DNA from: Amycolatopsis mediterranei
Lineage (GTDB): Bacteria; Actinomycetota; Actinomycetes; Mycobacteriales; Pseudonocardiaceae
Assembly: GCF_026017845.1 (NCBI RefSeq)
Contig: NZ_CP100416.1
Span: 8,217,857-8,281,856 of the forward strand
DNA: 64,000 nucleotides
Direction: 5' to 3'
A program made the translations under genes and the position numbers. The notes below the pieces were generated by a model that saw nothing but the letters and a program-made list of their open reading frames with translations, had not been told where the DNA came from and did not search any database. This document shows, piece after piece, positions 49,813 through 58,475 of this stretch. Every line of letters begins with the position of its first letter. Within the stretch, counting starts at the first letter, position 1.

Positions 49813-50547
49813 TCAGGCTGTCGCGGGGACGATCGGGGCGCCCAGGGTTTCCCGCTCCTCCTGCTTGACCGCCCGGAGCAGCACGTAGATCATCGCGATC
49901 TTCCAGATGATGAAGGCGATGGACGGGATGATGTTCGTGAACAGGCCGTTCCACGCGAACGGGCCGTCCGTGGCCACGTAAACGAACACGCCCGGGAGCA
50001 AGAGCAGCCCCAGGACGAAGTTCAGGTAGCCGAACCAGCGCGGGAAGACCGGTTCGGACCGGCGGTCGACGAGCGCCGCGACGCCGATCGACGCGAGGTT
50101 GAAGACGAAGATGACGGCGATGCCCACGTAGGTCAGCCAGAACTGGTCGCTCAGCAGCAGCACCAGCTGCGGGTCCCGGCCTGGCCGGTACGCCGCGGTG
50201 GCGAGCACCGCCAGCGGGTAGACCCAGCCGGTCGGCGCGACTACGGCGGTCGTCAGCTGCACCATCGACAGCAGGCCCCAGCCACCCTCGATCCGGCGTA
50301 TCTGCAGGCTCGTGATGACGGCGAAGGCGTAGAAGAACGGCACGAACAGGCCCATGATCACGGTGGCCCAGAGGATGCCCGACCGGTTCTCGGCCAGGAA
50401 CTTCGCGATCTCGTCCGCACCGGCCGTCGGGGACGGCGGCGGGGTCAGGTGCCCCACCACGGAGAAGGCGAGGGTGGCGGCGATCAGGACCAGCACACCG
50501 CACCAGACCGACATCCGGTAAAGCTTGAACTTCACTTTTTCGTCCAC
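49813..50547 (-). CDS. Six-helix membrane protein of unknown function
   Basis: A 244-residue integral membrane protein with hydrophobic spans at about residues 12-33, 57-79, 93-116, 135-158, 172-193 and 205-226. The GTG at 50547 follows AAGGAGATCCC. It directly follows the KstD-like gene (32 bp), so it may take part in substrate entry or be a membrane partner of that enzyme. No family is recognised; a transporter or anchor role is a guess. Confidence 0.75.
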   Translation of the reverse strand: MDEKVKFKLYRMSVWCGVLVLIAATLAFSVVGHLTPPPSPTAGADEIAKFLAENRSGILWATVIMGLFVPFFYAFAVITSLQIRRIEGGWGLLSMVQLTTAVVAPTGWVYPLAVLATAAYRPGRDPQLVLLLSDQFWLTYVGIAVIFVFNLASIGVAALVDRRSEPVFPRWFGYLNFVLGLLLLPGVFVYVATDGPFAWNGLFTNIIPSIAFIIWKIAMIYVLLRAVKQEERETLGAPIVPATA

Positions 50548-50579
50548 GGGATCTCCTTTGATCGGGTGTGGTGCGGGGG

Positions 50580-52184
50580 TCAGGTCGCGGAGCCGGCGAT
50601 GTCGAGCACCGCCCGGTAGGCGAAGGCGAGACTCGAGCCGATCGGCGTCCCCGCGCCCGGGTACACGTGGCCGGACATCGCGGCCGCCGTGTTGCCCGCC
50701 GCGTAGAGGCCTTCGATCGCCTGGCCGTCCGGCCGCAGCACTCGCGCGTTCTCGTCGGTCTTCAGGCCGCCCTTGGTGCCGATGTCGGACAGAACGATGG
50801 TCGCGACGTAGAACGGCGGGGTGTCCAGCGGCAGCAGGATCGGGTTGGGCCACTCCGGCGAAGGCTTCGCCAGGTAGTTCAGCTCGGGCAGGAACGGGAA
50901 CGGGATCACGTGGTGGAACATCCGGTCCCACGGTGTCTCGCCGCGGTGGAACTGCTTGTCGACGCCGGTCCGCGCGTAGCCGTTGAACTTCTCGACCGTC
51001 CGGTTCAGCGTCCCGAACGGGACGTCGATCAGCTCGGCCAGCTCCTCGAGGGTGTCGGCCTTCCGCAACGCCCCGGAGGAGAACCACTCCGGGCGGACCG
51101 GCTGGTCCGGCGGGCCGCCGAAGCTGTCCCGGTCGAGCTGCCGCTGGTCGAAGACCCAGTGGGCGGGGATGTGCGAGACGCCGGTCTCCGCGTGCAGGCG
51201 GGCGATCTCGTGGCCGGCCTGGTCGTACGGACGAGCCTCGTTCATGAACCGTTCCCCCGCGGCGTTCACCCAGATCCCGCCGCGCAGGCCGCTCTGGAAG
51301 ACCGGGAGGCCGTCCGGCTGCACCAGGCCGGGGACGTACCAGGATTCGTCGAGCAGGTCGGTGTCCGCGCCGGCGGCGATGCCCGCCAAGAGCGCGTCGC
51401 CGGTGTTGCCCGGGGCGCCGTTGGACCACTCACCGGTCAGCGGAATCGGCTGGTACTTCGCGCGCAGCTCGGCGTTGCGCTCGAAACCGCCGGCCGCGAG
51501 GAGGATCCCGCGGGTGGCGCGGAACCGGACCGGCGCGCCGTCGCTCACCGCGTCCACCCCGACGACCCGGCCGTCCTCGACCACGAGGCTGTCCAGGGCG
51601 GTGTCGACGCGCAGCGTTCCCTTGCCGGTTTCCAGGAACGCCGCCAGCGCCCGGCCGATCAACGCGCGGCCGCCGTTGAGCACCGGGCCCTGGTCGACGC
51701 CCCAGCGCTCGGCGGAAAGGGGACCGCGGACGAGCCGGGCGTGGTCGCCGAGCCCGGCGGCGGGGATCTCCGGCGGGAAGATCGTCCGCCCGGCCACCGA
51801 AGCACCCGGTGCGGAGGCGAAGTAGTCCGGCACGGGGCCGTGCACGAACGATTGGAACCACGGGTTCCGCTCGAGTTCGTCGATCAGCCGGACACCCGCC
51901 TCGAGGTAGGCGTCCTGGAGCCGTTCCCGCGAGCTGTCGCCGACGACGTCCCGCAGATACGCCCGGGCGTTCTCCACATCGTCCTCGACACCGGCCCGCG
52001 CGATCGGGGCCGAGCCGGGGAACCACAGCCCGGCACCGGAATAGGCGGTCGTGCCGCCGGCCAGGCCGGTCTTTTCGATGACGAGGGTGCGCAGGCCGCG
52101 TGACGCGGCCACGTAGGCCCCGACCAGACCTCCTCCCCCGGAACCGACGACGACGATGTCGTAGGTCTCCTCGTTGGTGGTCAT
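50580..52184 (-). CDS. FAD-dependent oxidoreductase, 3-ketosteroid-delta1-dehydrogenase (KstD)-like
   Basis: A 534-residue flavoprotein of the fumarate reductase/KstD group. FAD motif VVVGSGGGGLVGAYVAASRG, TTAYSGAGLWFPGSAP, AAGGFERNAELRAKY and the C-terminal GLYAAGNTAAAMSGHVYPGA followed by GTPIGSSLAFAYRA. In steroid catabolism KstD desaturates the 3-keto A ring, after which the B ring opens. The nearby meta-cleavage set supports a ring-degradation role here. The ATG at 52184 follows GGAGGTAGGG. Confidence 0.87.
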   Translation of the reverse strand: MTTNEETYDIVVVGSGGGGLVGAYVAASRGLRTLVIEKTGLAGGTTAYSGAGLWFPGSAPIARAGVEDDVENARAYLRDVVGDSSRERLQDAYLEAGVRLIDELERNPWFQSFVHGPVPDYFASAPGASVAGRTIFPPEIPAAGLGDHARLVRGPLSAERWGVDQGPVLNGGRALIGRALAAFLETGKGTLRVDTALDSLVVEDGRVVGVDAVSDGAPVRFRATRGILLAAGGFERNAELRAKYQPIPLTGEWSNGAPGNTGDALLAGIAAGADTDLLDESWYVPGLVQPDGLPVFQSGLRGGIWVNAAGERFMNEARPYDQAGHEIARLHAETGVSHIPAHWVFDQRQLDRDSFGGPPDQPVRPEWFSSGALRKADTLEELAELIDVPFGTLNRTVEKFNGYARTGVDKQFHRGETPWDRMFHHVIPFPFLPELNYLAKPSPEWPNPILLPLDTPPFYVATIVLSDIGTKGGLKTDENARVLRPDGQAIEGLYAAGNTAAAMSGHVYPGAGTPIGSSLAFAYRAVLDIAGSAT

Positions 52185-52243
52185 CCCTACCTCCAGATCC
52201 GTGCACCGGAGCACGCGACTCGCCATGGCGATCAGACCGTACT

Positions 52244-52253
52244 GAGTAACCTC
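52244..52253 (-). promoter_or_regulatory. GAGGNTACTC-type motif, copy 6 (minus strand)
   Basis: On the minus strand GAGGTTACTC, 59 bp upstream of the KstD-like start. It is an exact match to the consensus. Confidence 0.45.
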
Positions 52254-52340
52254 ATCTCGGTGTCGCGCCGCACGGAGCGGCGTCAACCCACGGCGTACCG
52301 GGATGGTGCGCTGCCATCGCGACAGTGTCAATCCTCAGTT

Positions 52341-52350
52341 AGGGATACTC
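52341..52350 (+). promoter_or_regulatory. GAGGNTACTC-type motif, copy 7 (plus strand)
   Basis: AGGGATACTC, 50 bp upstream of the IclR gene and in the same 216-bp divergent gap as copy 6. The gap has no gene. Confidence 0.45.
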
Positions 52351-52400
52351 TTCTTAGTGAACTCCGCTCATAATGGAGTCGGCGCACGAGGAGGTCGCAC

Positions 52401-53159
52401 ATGTCCGATGGTCCGTCGAGCATGGTCGACCGGGTGGTCCTGATCCTGGGGGTCTTCGAGCGGTCCGGCGGGCGGCTGACCCTGGGACAGATCAGCTCGC
52501 GCAGCGGCCTGCCCCGCACCTCCGTGCACCGGATCCTGCAGCAGTTGGTCAGCGCCCGCTGGCTCCAGCGCAGCGACAACGAGTACACCCTCGGGCTCCG
52601 CATGTTCGAGATCGGCAGCCTGGTCGTGCGCCGCACGCGGATCAGCGACGTCGCCCGGCCCTTCATGCAGGAGCTGTGCGCGACCACCGGTCAGGTCGTT
52701 CACCTCGCGCTGCTGGACGAGCGGGATGTCGTCTACCTGGAGAAGATCGGCGGGGCGTTCGCCAGCACCCTGCCGTCGCGGGTGGGCGGGCGCCTTCCCG
52801 CGCACTGCACCGGGGTGGGCAAGGTTCTCCTCGCCTACTCCCCCCGGGCCGTCGTCGACCGGTACCTCGAAGGGGGCCTGTGCCCGCGGACGCGCACGAG
52901 CATCGGCTCGGCCGACGCACTCGAGGCCGCGATGGTCCGGATCCGCAACTGCGGCTATTCGACCGAGAGCGGCGAGGCTTCACCCGGAGTAGCGTGCGTC
53001 GCCGCGCCGATCCTCGAGTTCGACTCCGCCGTCGCGGCGATCTCGGTGTGCGGTCCGCAGGAACGCATCCGCGTCGACGAGCTCAAGTACCGCGTCATGT
53101 GGACCGCCGCGGAGATCTCGCGGCGCCTCACCGCGACGGCCCACCCCCTGCCCGCGTGA
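52401..53159 (+). CDS. IclR-family transcriptional regulator
   Basis: A 252-residue IclR regulator. Residues about 8-70 form the winged helix (MVDRVVLILGVFERSGGRLT, then ISSRSGLPRTSVHRILQQL), and residues about 85-245 the effector domain (GQVVHLALLDERDVVYLEKI, PAHCTGVGKVLLAYSP, PILEFDSAVAAISVCGPQER). IclR proteins control aromatic and other catabolic operons with a small acid as effector. It is divergent from the KstD-like operon and upstream of the meta-cleavage set, so it may control both. The ATG follows GAGGAGG. Confidence 0.9.
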   Translation: MSDGPSSMVDRVVLILGVFERSGGRLTLGQISSRSGLPRTSVHRILQQLVSARWLQRSDNEYTLGLRMFEIGSLVVRRTRISDVARPFMQELCATTGQVVHLALLDERDVVYLEKIGGAFASTLPSRVGGRLPAHCTGVGKVLLAYSPRAVVDRYLEGGLCPRTRTSIGSADALEAAMVRIRNCGYSTESGEASPGVACVAAPILEFDSAVAAISVCGPQERIRVDELKYRVMWTAAEISRRLTATAHPLPA

Positions 53160-53244
53160 TCACCGTCCCGCTCAGCGGACGCGCCGCGTCCGGTCGCCCA
53201 CCCGAACAGCGACGATGCCCGAAAGCCAGGAAAGGAAGCACCAC

Positions 53245-54240
53245 ATGACTCAGCCGGACTACGACCCGGGACCGCAGATCGCGTACGCCGGCAGCATCGG
53301 CCTCGGCACCCCGGATCTCGAGAAGTCGCTCTGGTTCTTCCGCGACCTGCTCGGCATGGAGGTCGTCGAACAGGTCGACGGTGTCGCCTACCTGCGCGGG
53401 TACCAGGAACACGTCCACCACTCCCTCGTCCTGACCCAGCAGGAGGAGGCCGTGGTGAACTCCTACGGCTTCCGCGTCAAGCGCAAGCAGGACGTCGAAC
53501 TGTTCCACAAGCAGTTCGAAAACCAGGGACTGCGAACGGTCGACGCCACCGGTCGTGAGCGCGGCCGGGGTGAGGCGCTCCGCTTCCTCGTGCCGGGCAG
53601 TGAGCACCCCTTCGAGTTCTACTACGACATCGAGCGGCCGATCGCCGAGGAGTCCCTTCGCTCGAAGAACCTCAGCAACAGCTCGCGCCGCCGCGGGCTC
53701 GGCGTGCGCCGGCTCGACCATATCAACCTGCAGACCAGCGCCGCCACGGTCAACCAGGCCGAAGGGTGGTTGCGCGAGGAACTGGGGTTCAAGCGCCGCG
53801 AGTTCGCGCGGATCCCGCAGGCGCCGGACGTCATCATGGCGTCCTGGCTGTCGGTGACGTCGCAGGTGCACGACATCGCCATCGGCGTAGCTGCCGAGGA
53901 CCGGCCCGGCCAGTTCCACCACGTGGCGTTCAACGTCGAGAACTTCCACGACATCCTCACCGCGGCGGACCAGATCCGCGACCTCGACATCGCCTACGGC
54001 GCCGGCCCGGGCAAGCACGGCATCGGCCAGGCGATGTACCTCTACATCCACGACCCCGGCTCCGGACACCGGATCGAGCTCTACTCCGGTGGCTACCACA
54101 TCTACGACCCCGACTGGGACGCGCTCGAGTGGAAGCTGCCCGAGCTGCAGCTGGGGCAGACGTGGTACGGCGACGTCCTCGACGTCGGCCCGGGCGGCTC
54201 GTTCCTGTCCACGACGCCGTCGGCGGGTCTGGTGCCATGA
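53245..54240 (+). CDS. Extradiol catechol dioxygenase (HsaC/BphC-like)
   Basis: A 331-residue type I extradiol dioxygenase of two VOC domains. The iron-site candidates are His159 in RRLDHINLQ, His225 or His226 in QFHHVAFNV, and Glu278 in HRIELYSGGY. It cleaves a catechol ring next to the hydroxyls with Fe2+ and O2. The ATG at 53245 is chosen over an earlier frame start at 53215 because AAAGGAAG lies just before it. First structural gene of the HsaC-D-A-B-like set. Confidence 0.9.
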   Translation: MTQPDYDPGPQIAYAGSIGLGTPDLEKSLWFFRDLLGMEVVEQVDGVAYLRGYQEHVHHSLVLTQQEEAVVNSYGFRVKRKQDVELFHKQFENQGLRTVDATGRERGRGEALRFLVPGSEHPFEFYYDIERPIAEESLRSKNLSNSSRRRGLGVRRLDHINLQTSAATVNQAEGWLREELGFKRREFARIPQAPDVIMASWLSVTSQVHDIAIGVAAEDRPGQFHHVAFNVENFHDILTAADQIRDLDIAYGAGPGKHGIGQAMYLYIHDPGSGHRIELYSGGYHIYDPDWDALEWKLPELQLGQTWYGDVLDVGPGGSFLSTTPSAGLVP

Positions 54241-55121
54241 CCTCGACGCCGGTGACGAGGAACGTCGACGGGCTCACGTTCGCCTACCACGAGGCGGGCG
54301 AGGGCGAGCCGCTGCTCATGCTCCACGGTTCGGGGCCAGGTGTCAGCGCCTGGTCGAACTTCCGGGACAACCTGCCGGTGTTCGCCGAGCGGTTCCGGAC
54401 GATCATGCCCGACCTGCCGGGTTTCGGCGGGACGGACCTGCCCGAGCTCGACGAGGTCTATCCCCGGGCCGCGGCCAAGTGGATCGCCCGGCTGATGGAC
54501 GAGCTGGGCATCGAGTCGGCGGTGTTCGTCGGCAACTCCATGGGCGGCGCGGTCGCCGCGGAACTCGCCGTGCTGGCGCCGGACCGCGTGCGGCGGATGG
54601 CCCTGATGGGGTCCGGCGGGCTGTCCGTCGGGATCTTCCAGGCGGAGCCGAGCGAGGGCTTCAAGCGGCTCTTCGAGTTCCTCGAAGAGCCCACCCGGGA
54701 GCGGATGATCGGGTGGGTCAAGACGATGGTCTTCGATCCGCGGCGGATCACCGATGCCCTCGTCGACGAACGCATGAGCAACGCCACGGCAGAGGGCGTG
54801 CTCGAGAAGACGAAGGCGATCTTCGCGTCCATGTTCGACCCCCGCCGTCAGGCGCAGTACACGCCACTGTGGACCAAAGCGGCGAGCGTCACCACACCGA
54901 CCCTGCTGCTCTGGGGCCGGGACGATCGGATGCTCCCCTATGACCAGGCCCATTTCGCGAACCGGTGGCTGCCCGACGTCGAGCTGCACACGTTCTCGCG
55001 CTGCGGGCACTGGATCCAGATCGAGCGCAAGTCCGACTTCGAGCGGGTCGTGATCGAGTTCCTCACTCGCAAGGCGTCCGATCTCACCGAGGAAACCGGA
55101 GGTACGCGTCATGGCTCATGA
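54237..55121 (+). CDS. Meta-cleavage-product hydrolase (HsaD/BphD-like alpha/beta hydrolase)
   Basis: A 294-residue alpha/beta hydrolase. Oxyanion-loop LLMLHGSGPGVSAWSNFRDN, nucleophile Ser101 in VGNSMGGAV, acid Asp229 or Asp230 in LLWGRDD and His258 in CGHWIQIE. The HGSGPG-x-SAW start is typical of C-C hydrolases that split vinylogous 1,5-diketones made by extradiol dioxygenases. The start overlaps the dioxygenase stop (ATGA). Confidence 0.92.
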   Translation: MTSTPVTRNVDGLTFAYHEAGEGEPLLMLHGSGPGVSAWSNFRDNLPVFAERFRTIMPDLPGFGGTDLPELDEVYPRAAAKWIARLMDELGIESAVFVGNSMGGAVAAELAVLAPDRVRRMALMGSGGLSVGIFQAEPSEGFKRLFEFLEEPTRERMIGWVKTMVFDPRRITDALVDERMSNATAEGVLEKTKAIFASMFDPRRQAQYTPLWTKAASVTTPTLLLWGRDDRMLPYDQAHFANRWLPDVELHTFSRCGHWIQIERKSDFERVVIEFLTRKASDLTEETGGTRHGS

Positions 55122-56292
55122 AGTGGTCGACCGCATCGAGGAAATCGGGCCCAAGCTGGCGGCGCTGGCCGACGAGAACGAGAGCTTGGGCAAGCTGAGC
55201 GACGAAACCGTCGCCCTGCTCCGCTCGGCCGGCGTGGTGCGGTTGCTGCAGCCCACGAAGTTCGGCGGCCACGCCGCGCATCCCCGCGACTTCGCCGAAG
55301 CGGTGATGGCCGTCGCCCGGCACGACGGCGCGGCGGGCTGGGTCTGCGGCGTCGTCGGCGTCCACCCGTGGGAGGCCGCGCAACTGGACCCGCGGATCGC
55401 GCAGGAGGTCTGGGGTGAGAACCCGGACACCTGGATCGCGTCGCCCTACATGCCGAACGGGATCGCCGAACCGGTCGACGGCGGGTACGTCCTCAATGGA
55501 CGCTGGCCGTTCTCCTCGGGCGCCGACCACTGCGAGTGGGACTTCCTCGGCGCGCTGGTCGGCGACGGCAAGGGAAAGCCCGCGACACCGCCGGCCGTAC
55601 TGCACGTGATCCTCCCGCGGTCCGACTACGAGATCATCGACGGCACCTGGGACGTGATCGGCCTTTCGGGCACCGGCAGCAAGGACGTCGTCGTCAAAGA
55701 CGCGTTCGTCCCCGAGCACCGCACGATCAACCAGGGAGACGTCCAGGAAGGGCAGGCCGCGGCGCGCCACGGCGTCACCGACACGCTGTACAAGCTGCCT
55801 TTCGCTGCGATGTTCCCGCTCGGGATCACGGCGGCCGTCATCGGCATCTGCGAGGGCGCCTTGGCCGCCCACATCGGCCAGCAACGCGACCGGGTCGCTG
55901 TCACCGGCGTCCAGGTCCGCGACGATCCATACGTGCTCTATGCGACTGGGGAGGCGTCGGCCGAGATCGAGGCCGCCCGGATCCAGCTGATCGACGGCAT
56001 CAGCCGGCTTTACGACAAGCTCGACGCCGGGCAGCCGGTGACCATCGAGGACCGGTCGAACGTCCGGCGCAACCAAGTCCGCTGCGCGTGGCGCGCCGTC
56101 TCGGCCCTGGACGAGATCTTCGCCCGGTCCGGCGGGAACGTGATCCGGCGCAACAACCCGCTGCAGCGGTACTGGCGGGACGCGCACGTCGGGCTCCAGC
56201 ACATGATCCACGTGCCCGGCGTGGCCTACCACGCGAACGCCCTGGCCCAGATGGGGCTCGAGCTGCCGCCGCAGATGCGCATCCTGATCTGA
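55111..56292 (+). CDS. Flavin-dependent hydroxylase, HsaA-like (acyl-CoA-dehydrogenase fold)
   Basis: A 393-residue two-component monooxygenase oxygenase subunit: VDRIEEIGPKLAALADENES, ARHDGAAGWVCGVVGVHPWE, NGRWPFSSGADHCEWDFLGA, GTGSKDVVVKDAFVPEHRTI. This fold uses reduced FMN or FAD from a reductase to hydroxylate a phenol to a catechol, the substrate of the dioxygenase. Overlaps the hydrolase gene by 11 bp and is followed 13 bp later by the reductase. Confidence 0.9.
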   Translation: MAHEVVDRIEEIGPKLAALADENESLGKLSDETVALLRSAGVVRLLQPTKFGGHAAHPRDFAEAVMAVARHDGAAGWVCGVVGVHPWEAAQLDPRIAQEVWGENPDTWIASPYMPNGIAEPVDGGYVLNGRWPFSSGADHCEWDFLGALVGDGKGKPATPPAVLHVILPRSDYEIIDGTWDVIGLSGTGSKDVVVKDAFVPEHRTINQGDVQEGQAAARHGVTDTLYKLPFAAMFPLGITAAVIGICEGALAAHIGQQRDRVAVTGVQVRDDPYVLYATGEASAEIEAARIQLIDGISRLYDKLDAGQPVTIEDRSNVRRNQVRCAWRAVSALDEIFARSGGNVIRRNNPLQRYWRDAHVGLQHMIHVPGVAYHANALAQMGLELPPQMRILI

Positions 56293-56305
56293 AGGGGAAC
56301 ACCGG

Positions 56306-56824
56306 ATGAGCCCTCTGGACGGACGGCACTTCCGCGACGTGCTGGGAAACCTGCCGACGGGCGTGGTCGCCGTGACCGCGGTGGGGCCGGACCGGCAGCC
56401 GGCGGGGATGGTCGTCGGCACGTTCACCTCGGTCTCGCTCGACCCGCCGCTGGTGTCGTTCCTGGCCGGTCGCGCTTCGAAGACCTTCGCGAAGATCCGG
56501 GCCGCCGGCCGCTACTGCGCCAACGTGCTGGCGGCCGACCAGGAACACCTCTGCCGTCGGCTGGCGGTGAGCGGGCCCGGCAAGTTCGACGGCGTGGTCT
56601 GGACATCGTCCCCGCTGGGCAATCCCGTGCTCGACGGGATCGTCGCGTGGGTCGACTGCGAGCTCGAGAAAGTGGTGGAGCTCGGCGACCACTTCCTCGC
56701 GGTGGGCCGGGTCCGCGACCTGCGCGTCGAGTCGCCGAAGACGCCGCTGCTGTTCTTCCGGGGCGGGTACGGCGACTACTTCTCCACCACATCGCTCGTG
56801 CTGGACCGGCTCGTCGGCTGGTAG
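56306..56824 (+). CDS. Flavin reductase, HsaB-like
   Basis: A 172-residue flavin reductase-domain protein: LPTGVVAVTAVGPDRQPAGM, TSVSLDPPLVSFLAGRASKT, CANVLAADQEHLCRRLAVSG, CELEKVVELGDHFLAVGRVR. It supplies reduced flavin to the HsaA-like hydroxylase. The ATG at 56306 follows GAAGGGGAACACCGG. Confidence 0.9.
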   Translation: MSPLDGRHFRDVLGNLPTGVVAVTAVGPDRQPAGMVVGTFTSVSLDPPLVSFLAGRASKTFAKIRAAGRYCANVLAADQEHLCRRLAVSGPGKFDGVVWTSSPLGNPVLDGIVAWVDCELEKVVELGDHFLAVGRVRDLRVESPKTPLLFFRGGYGDYFSTTSLVLDRLVGW

Positions 56825-56850
56825 GCACAGTCACCTGAGAGGAGACCCGG

Positions 56851-57708
56851 ATGGGACGGGTACAGGACAAGGTCGTCTTCATCACCGGAGCCGCCCGGGG
56901 GCAGGGGCGCGCCCACGCGCTGCGGCTCGCCGAGGAAGGCGCGGACATCATCGCGGTCGACATCTGCGCGCAGATCGACAGCGTCCGCTACCCGATGGCG
57001 AGCCAGGACGACCTTGAGGAAACCGCGCGCCAGGTGGATAAGCTGGACCGGCGGATCGTAACGCTGACGGCGGACGTCCGCGATCCGGCCGCCCTCCAGG
57101 CCGCGGTCGCGGCCGGGGTGGCGGAGCTGGGCCGGCTCGACGCCGTGGTCGCCCAGGCCGGGATCGCGCCGATCGGCCGGCCCGAACCGCAGGCGTTCCT
57201 CGACGCGGTCACCGTCGACTTCAACGGGGTCGTGAACGCGGTCGAAGCGGCGCTGCCGTACCTGCCCGACGGGAGCTCGGTCGTCGCGACCGGCTCGACG
57301 GCCGCGCTGATGCCGTCCACCCACAACGGCACGCCGGACTCAGGGAAGCTCGGCTACTCGTTCGCCAAGCGCTCGGTGGCAGCGTTCGTGAACGACCTGG
57401 CGATCGTGCTCGCCCCGCGCCGGATCCGGGCGAACGCCGTGCATCCGACGAACACCAACACCCCCATGCTGAACAGCGACCCGATGTACCGGGAGTTCCG
57501 CCCGGACCTGGACAACCCGACCCGCGAGGACGCCCTGCCCGCGTTCCACGTCATGACCGCGATGGGCTTGCCGTACGTCGAACCGCGGGACATCGCCGAT
57601 GCGGTGCTGTTCCTGGTGTCCGACGAATCCCGTTACATCACGGGGGTCCAGCTGCGCGTCGACGCCGGCGCGATCGTCAACCGGCGGATGCAGCAGCCGC
57701 AGTTCTGA
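56851..57708 (+). CDS. Mycofactocin-coupled SDR
   Basis: A 285-residue SDR with the group signature ITGAARGQGRAHALRLAEEG, the insertion IIAVDICAQIDSVRYPMASQ, YSFAKRS active site, HPTNTNTPMLNSDPMYREF and GVQLRVDAGAI. This is the typical mycofactocin-associated form, with a bound NAD not exchanged freely. It ends the HsaC-D-A-B-like operon and probably oxidises an alcohol. A second member is at 45781. Confidence 0.87.
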   Translation: MGRVQDKVVFITGAARGQGRAHALRLAEEGADIIAVDICAQIDSVRYPMASQDDLEETARQVDKLDRRIVTLTADVRDPAALQAAVAAGVAELGRLDAVVAQAGIAPIGRPEPQAFLDAVTVDFNGVVNAVEAALPYLPDGSSVVATGSTAALMPSTHNGTPDSGKLGYSFAKRSVAAFVNDLAIVLAPRRIRANAVHPTNTNTPMLNSDPMYREFRPDLDNPTREDALPAFHVMTAMGLPYVEPRDIADAVLFLVSDESRYITGVQLRVDAGAIVNRRMQQPQF

Positions 57709-57766
57709 CCGGCACCACGACGAGGCCGGTGGTCTCGCTCGCGAGTCGGCAGGGAAACACCCGACG

Positions 57767-57799
57767 TGGCTTTGGGTGCGCCCAACGCACCCAAAGCCA
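57767..57799. terminator. Strong hairpin between convergent genes
   Basis: TGGCTTTGGGTGCG (57767-57780) and CGCACCCAAAGCCA (57786-57799) are perfect 14-bp arms with a 5-bp loop. It lies 58 bp after the SDR stop and before the convergent oxidase stop at 57917; it likely ends the meta-cleavage operon. Confidence 0.7.
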
Positions 57800-57916
57800 A
57801 CCTTGCGCTACAGGTGCAAGCGGAGGGAGGCCGGACGTTTCCGACCTACGCCTCCGGCTCGGGCAGGTTCACACCTTGACCTTGAACTCGACCGGAGTGT
57901 CTCGACGCGAGTTCGT

Positions 57917-58342
57917 TCACCAGCACTCACTTTCCACCACCAGCGCCGATCCCGGCCGAGCATCGTAGTAGCGCAACCAGTGCGGGACAACCCTGACGAT
58001 CGAGAACTCATCAGCGAGTGCTCGTGCTCCCGGGAACTGCGAAAGGTAGATCTCCCCGTATCTGTCACGCTCGGCGCCCGACACGACGTCTGCAGCTCCC
58101 TCGACCTGTACGGACACTCCGCTGTCCCATCCGACCACCAGCGCAATGCGAGGGTGAGCGCGGATGTTGCGCACCTTTCGTGTTTCGGTCAACGAATCGA
58201 AGATCACCTCGGCCTCATCGGTGACAGCGAGGCCCACCAGCGCGGCCTCCGGGTTCCCCCTGACGTCGACCGTGGCGACGACGCCCTGCCCTGCCGCCCT
58301 TACGAACGCGACGAACTGAGCACGCGTCATCGGGTCTGTCAC
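57917..58342 (-). CDS. Pyridoxamine 5'-phosphate oxidase-family protein (split-barrel flavoprotein)
   Basis: A 141-residue split-barrel protein: FVAFVRAAGQGVVATVDVRG, NPEAALVGLAVTDEAEVIFD, SLTETRKVRNIRAHPRIALV, PHWLRYYDARPGSALVVESE. Members bind FMN or F420, or degrade small substrates. Start taken as GTG 58342, with GGAGG six bases upstream. It has no obvious link to the ring-cleavage genes. Confidence 0.78.
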   Translation of the reverse strand: MTDPMTRAQFVAFVRAAGQGVVATVDVRGNPEAALVGLAVTDEAEVIFDSLTETRKVRNIRAHPRIALVVGWDSGVSVQVEGAADVVSGAERDRYGEIYLSQFPGARALADEFSIVRVVPHWLRYYDARPGSALVVESECW

Positions 58343-58475
58343 TTCTTGCCTCCAGACGTTGGACCGTCGGCGGAATTCGACCGGATCCGGCGACCTAGGT
58401 CCTGTTCGACGAGCACGACCACGACCCGCCGGCACACCATGATCATCCCAAGGAGACGACCTGACCATTTTGCCT

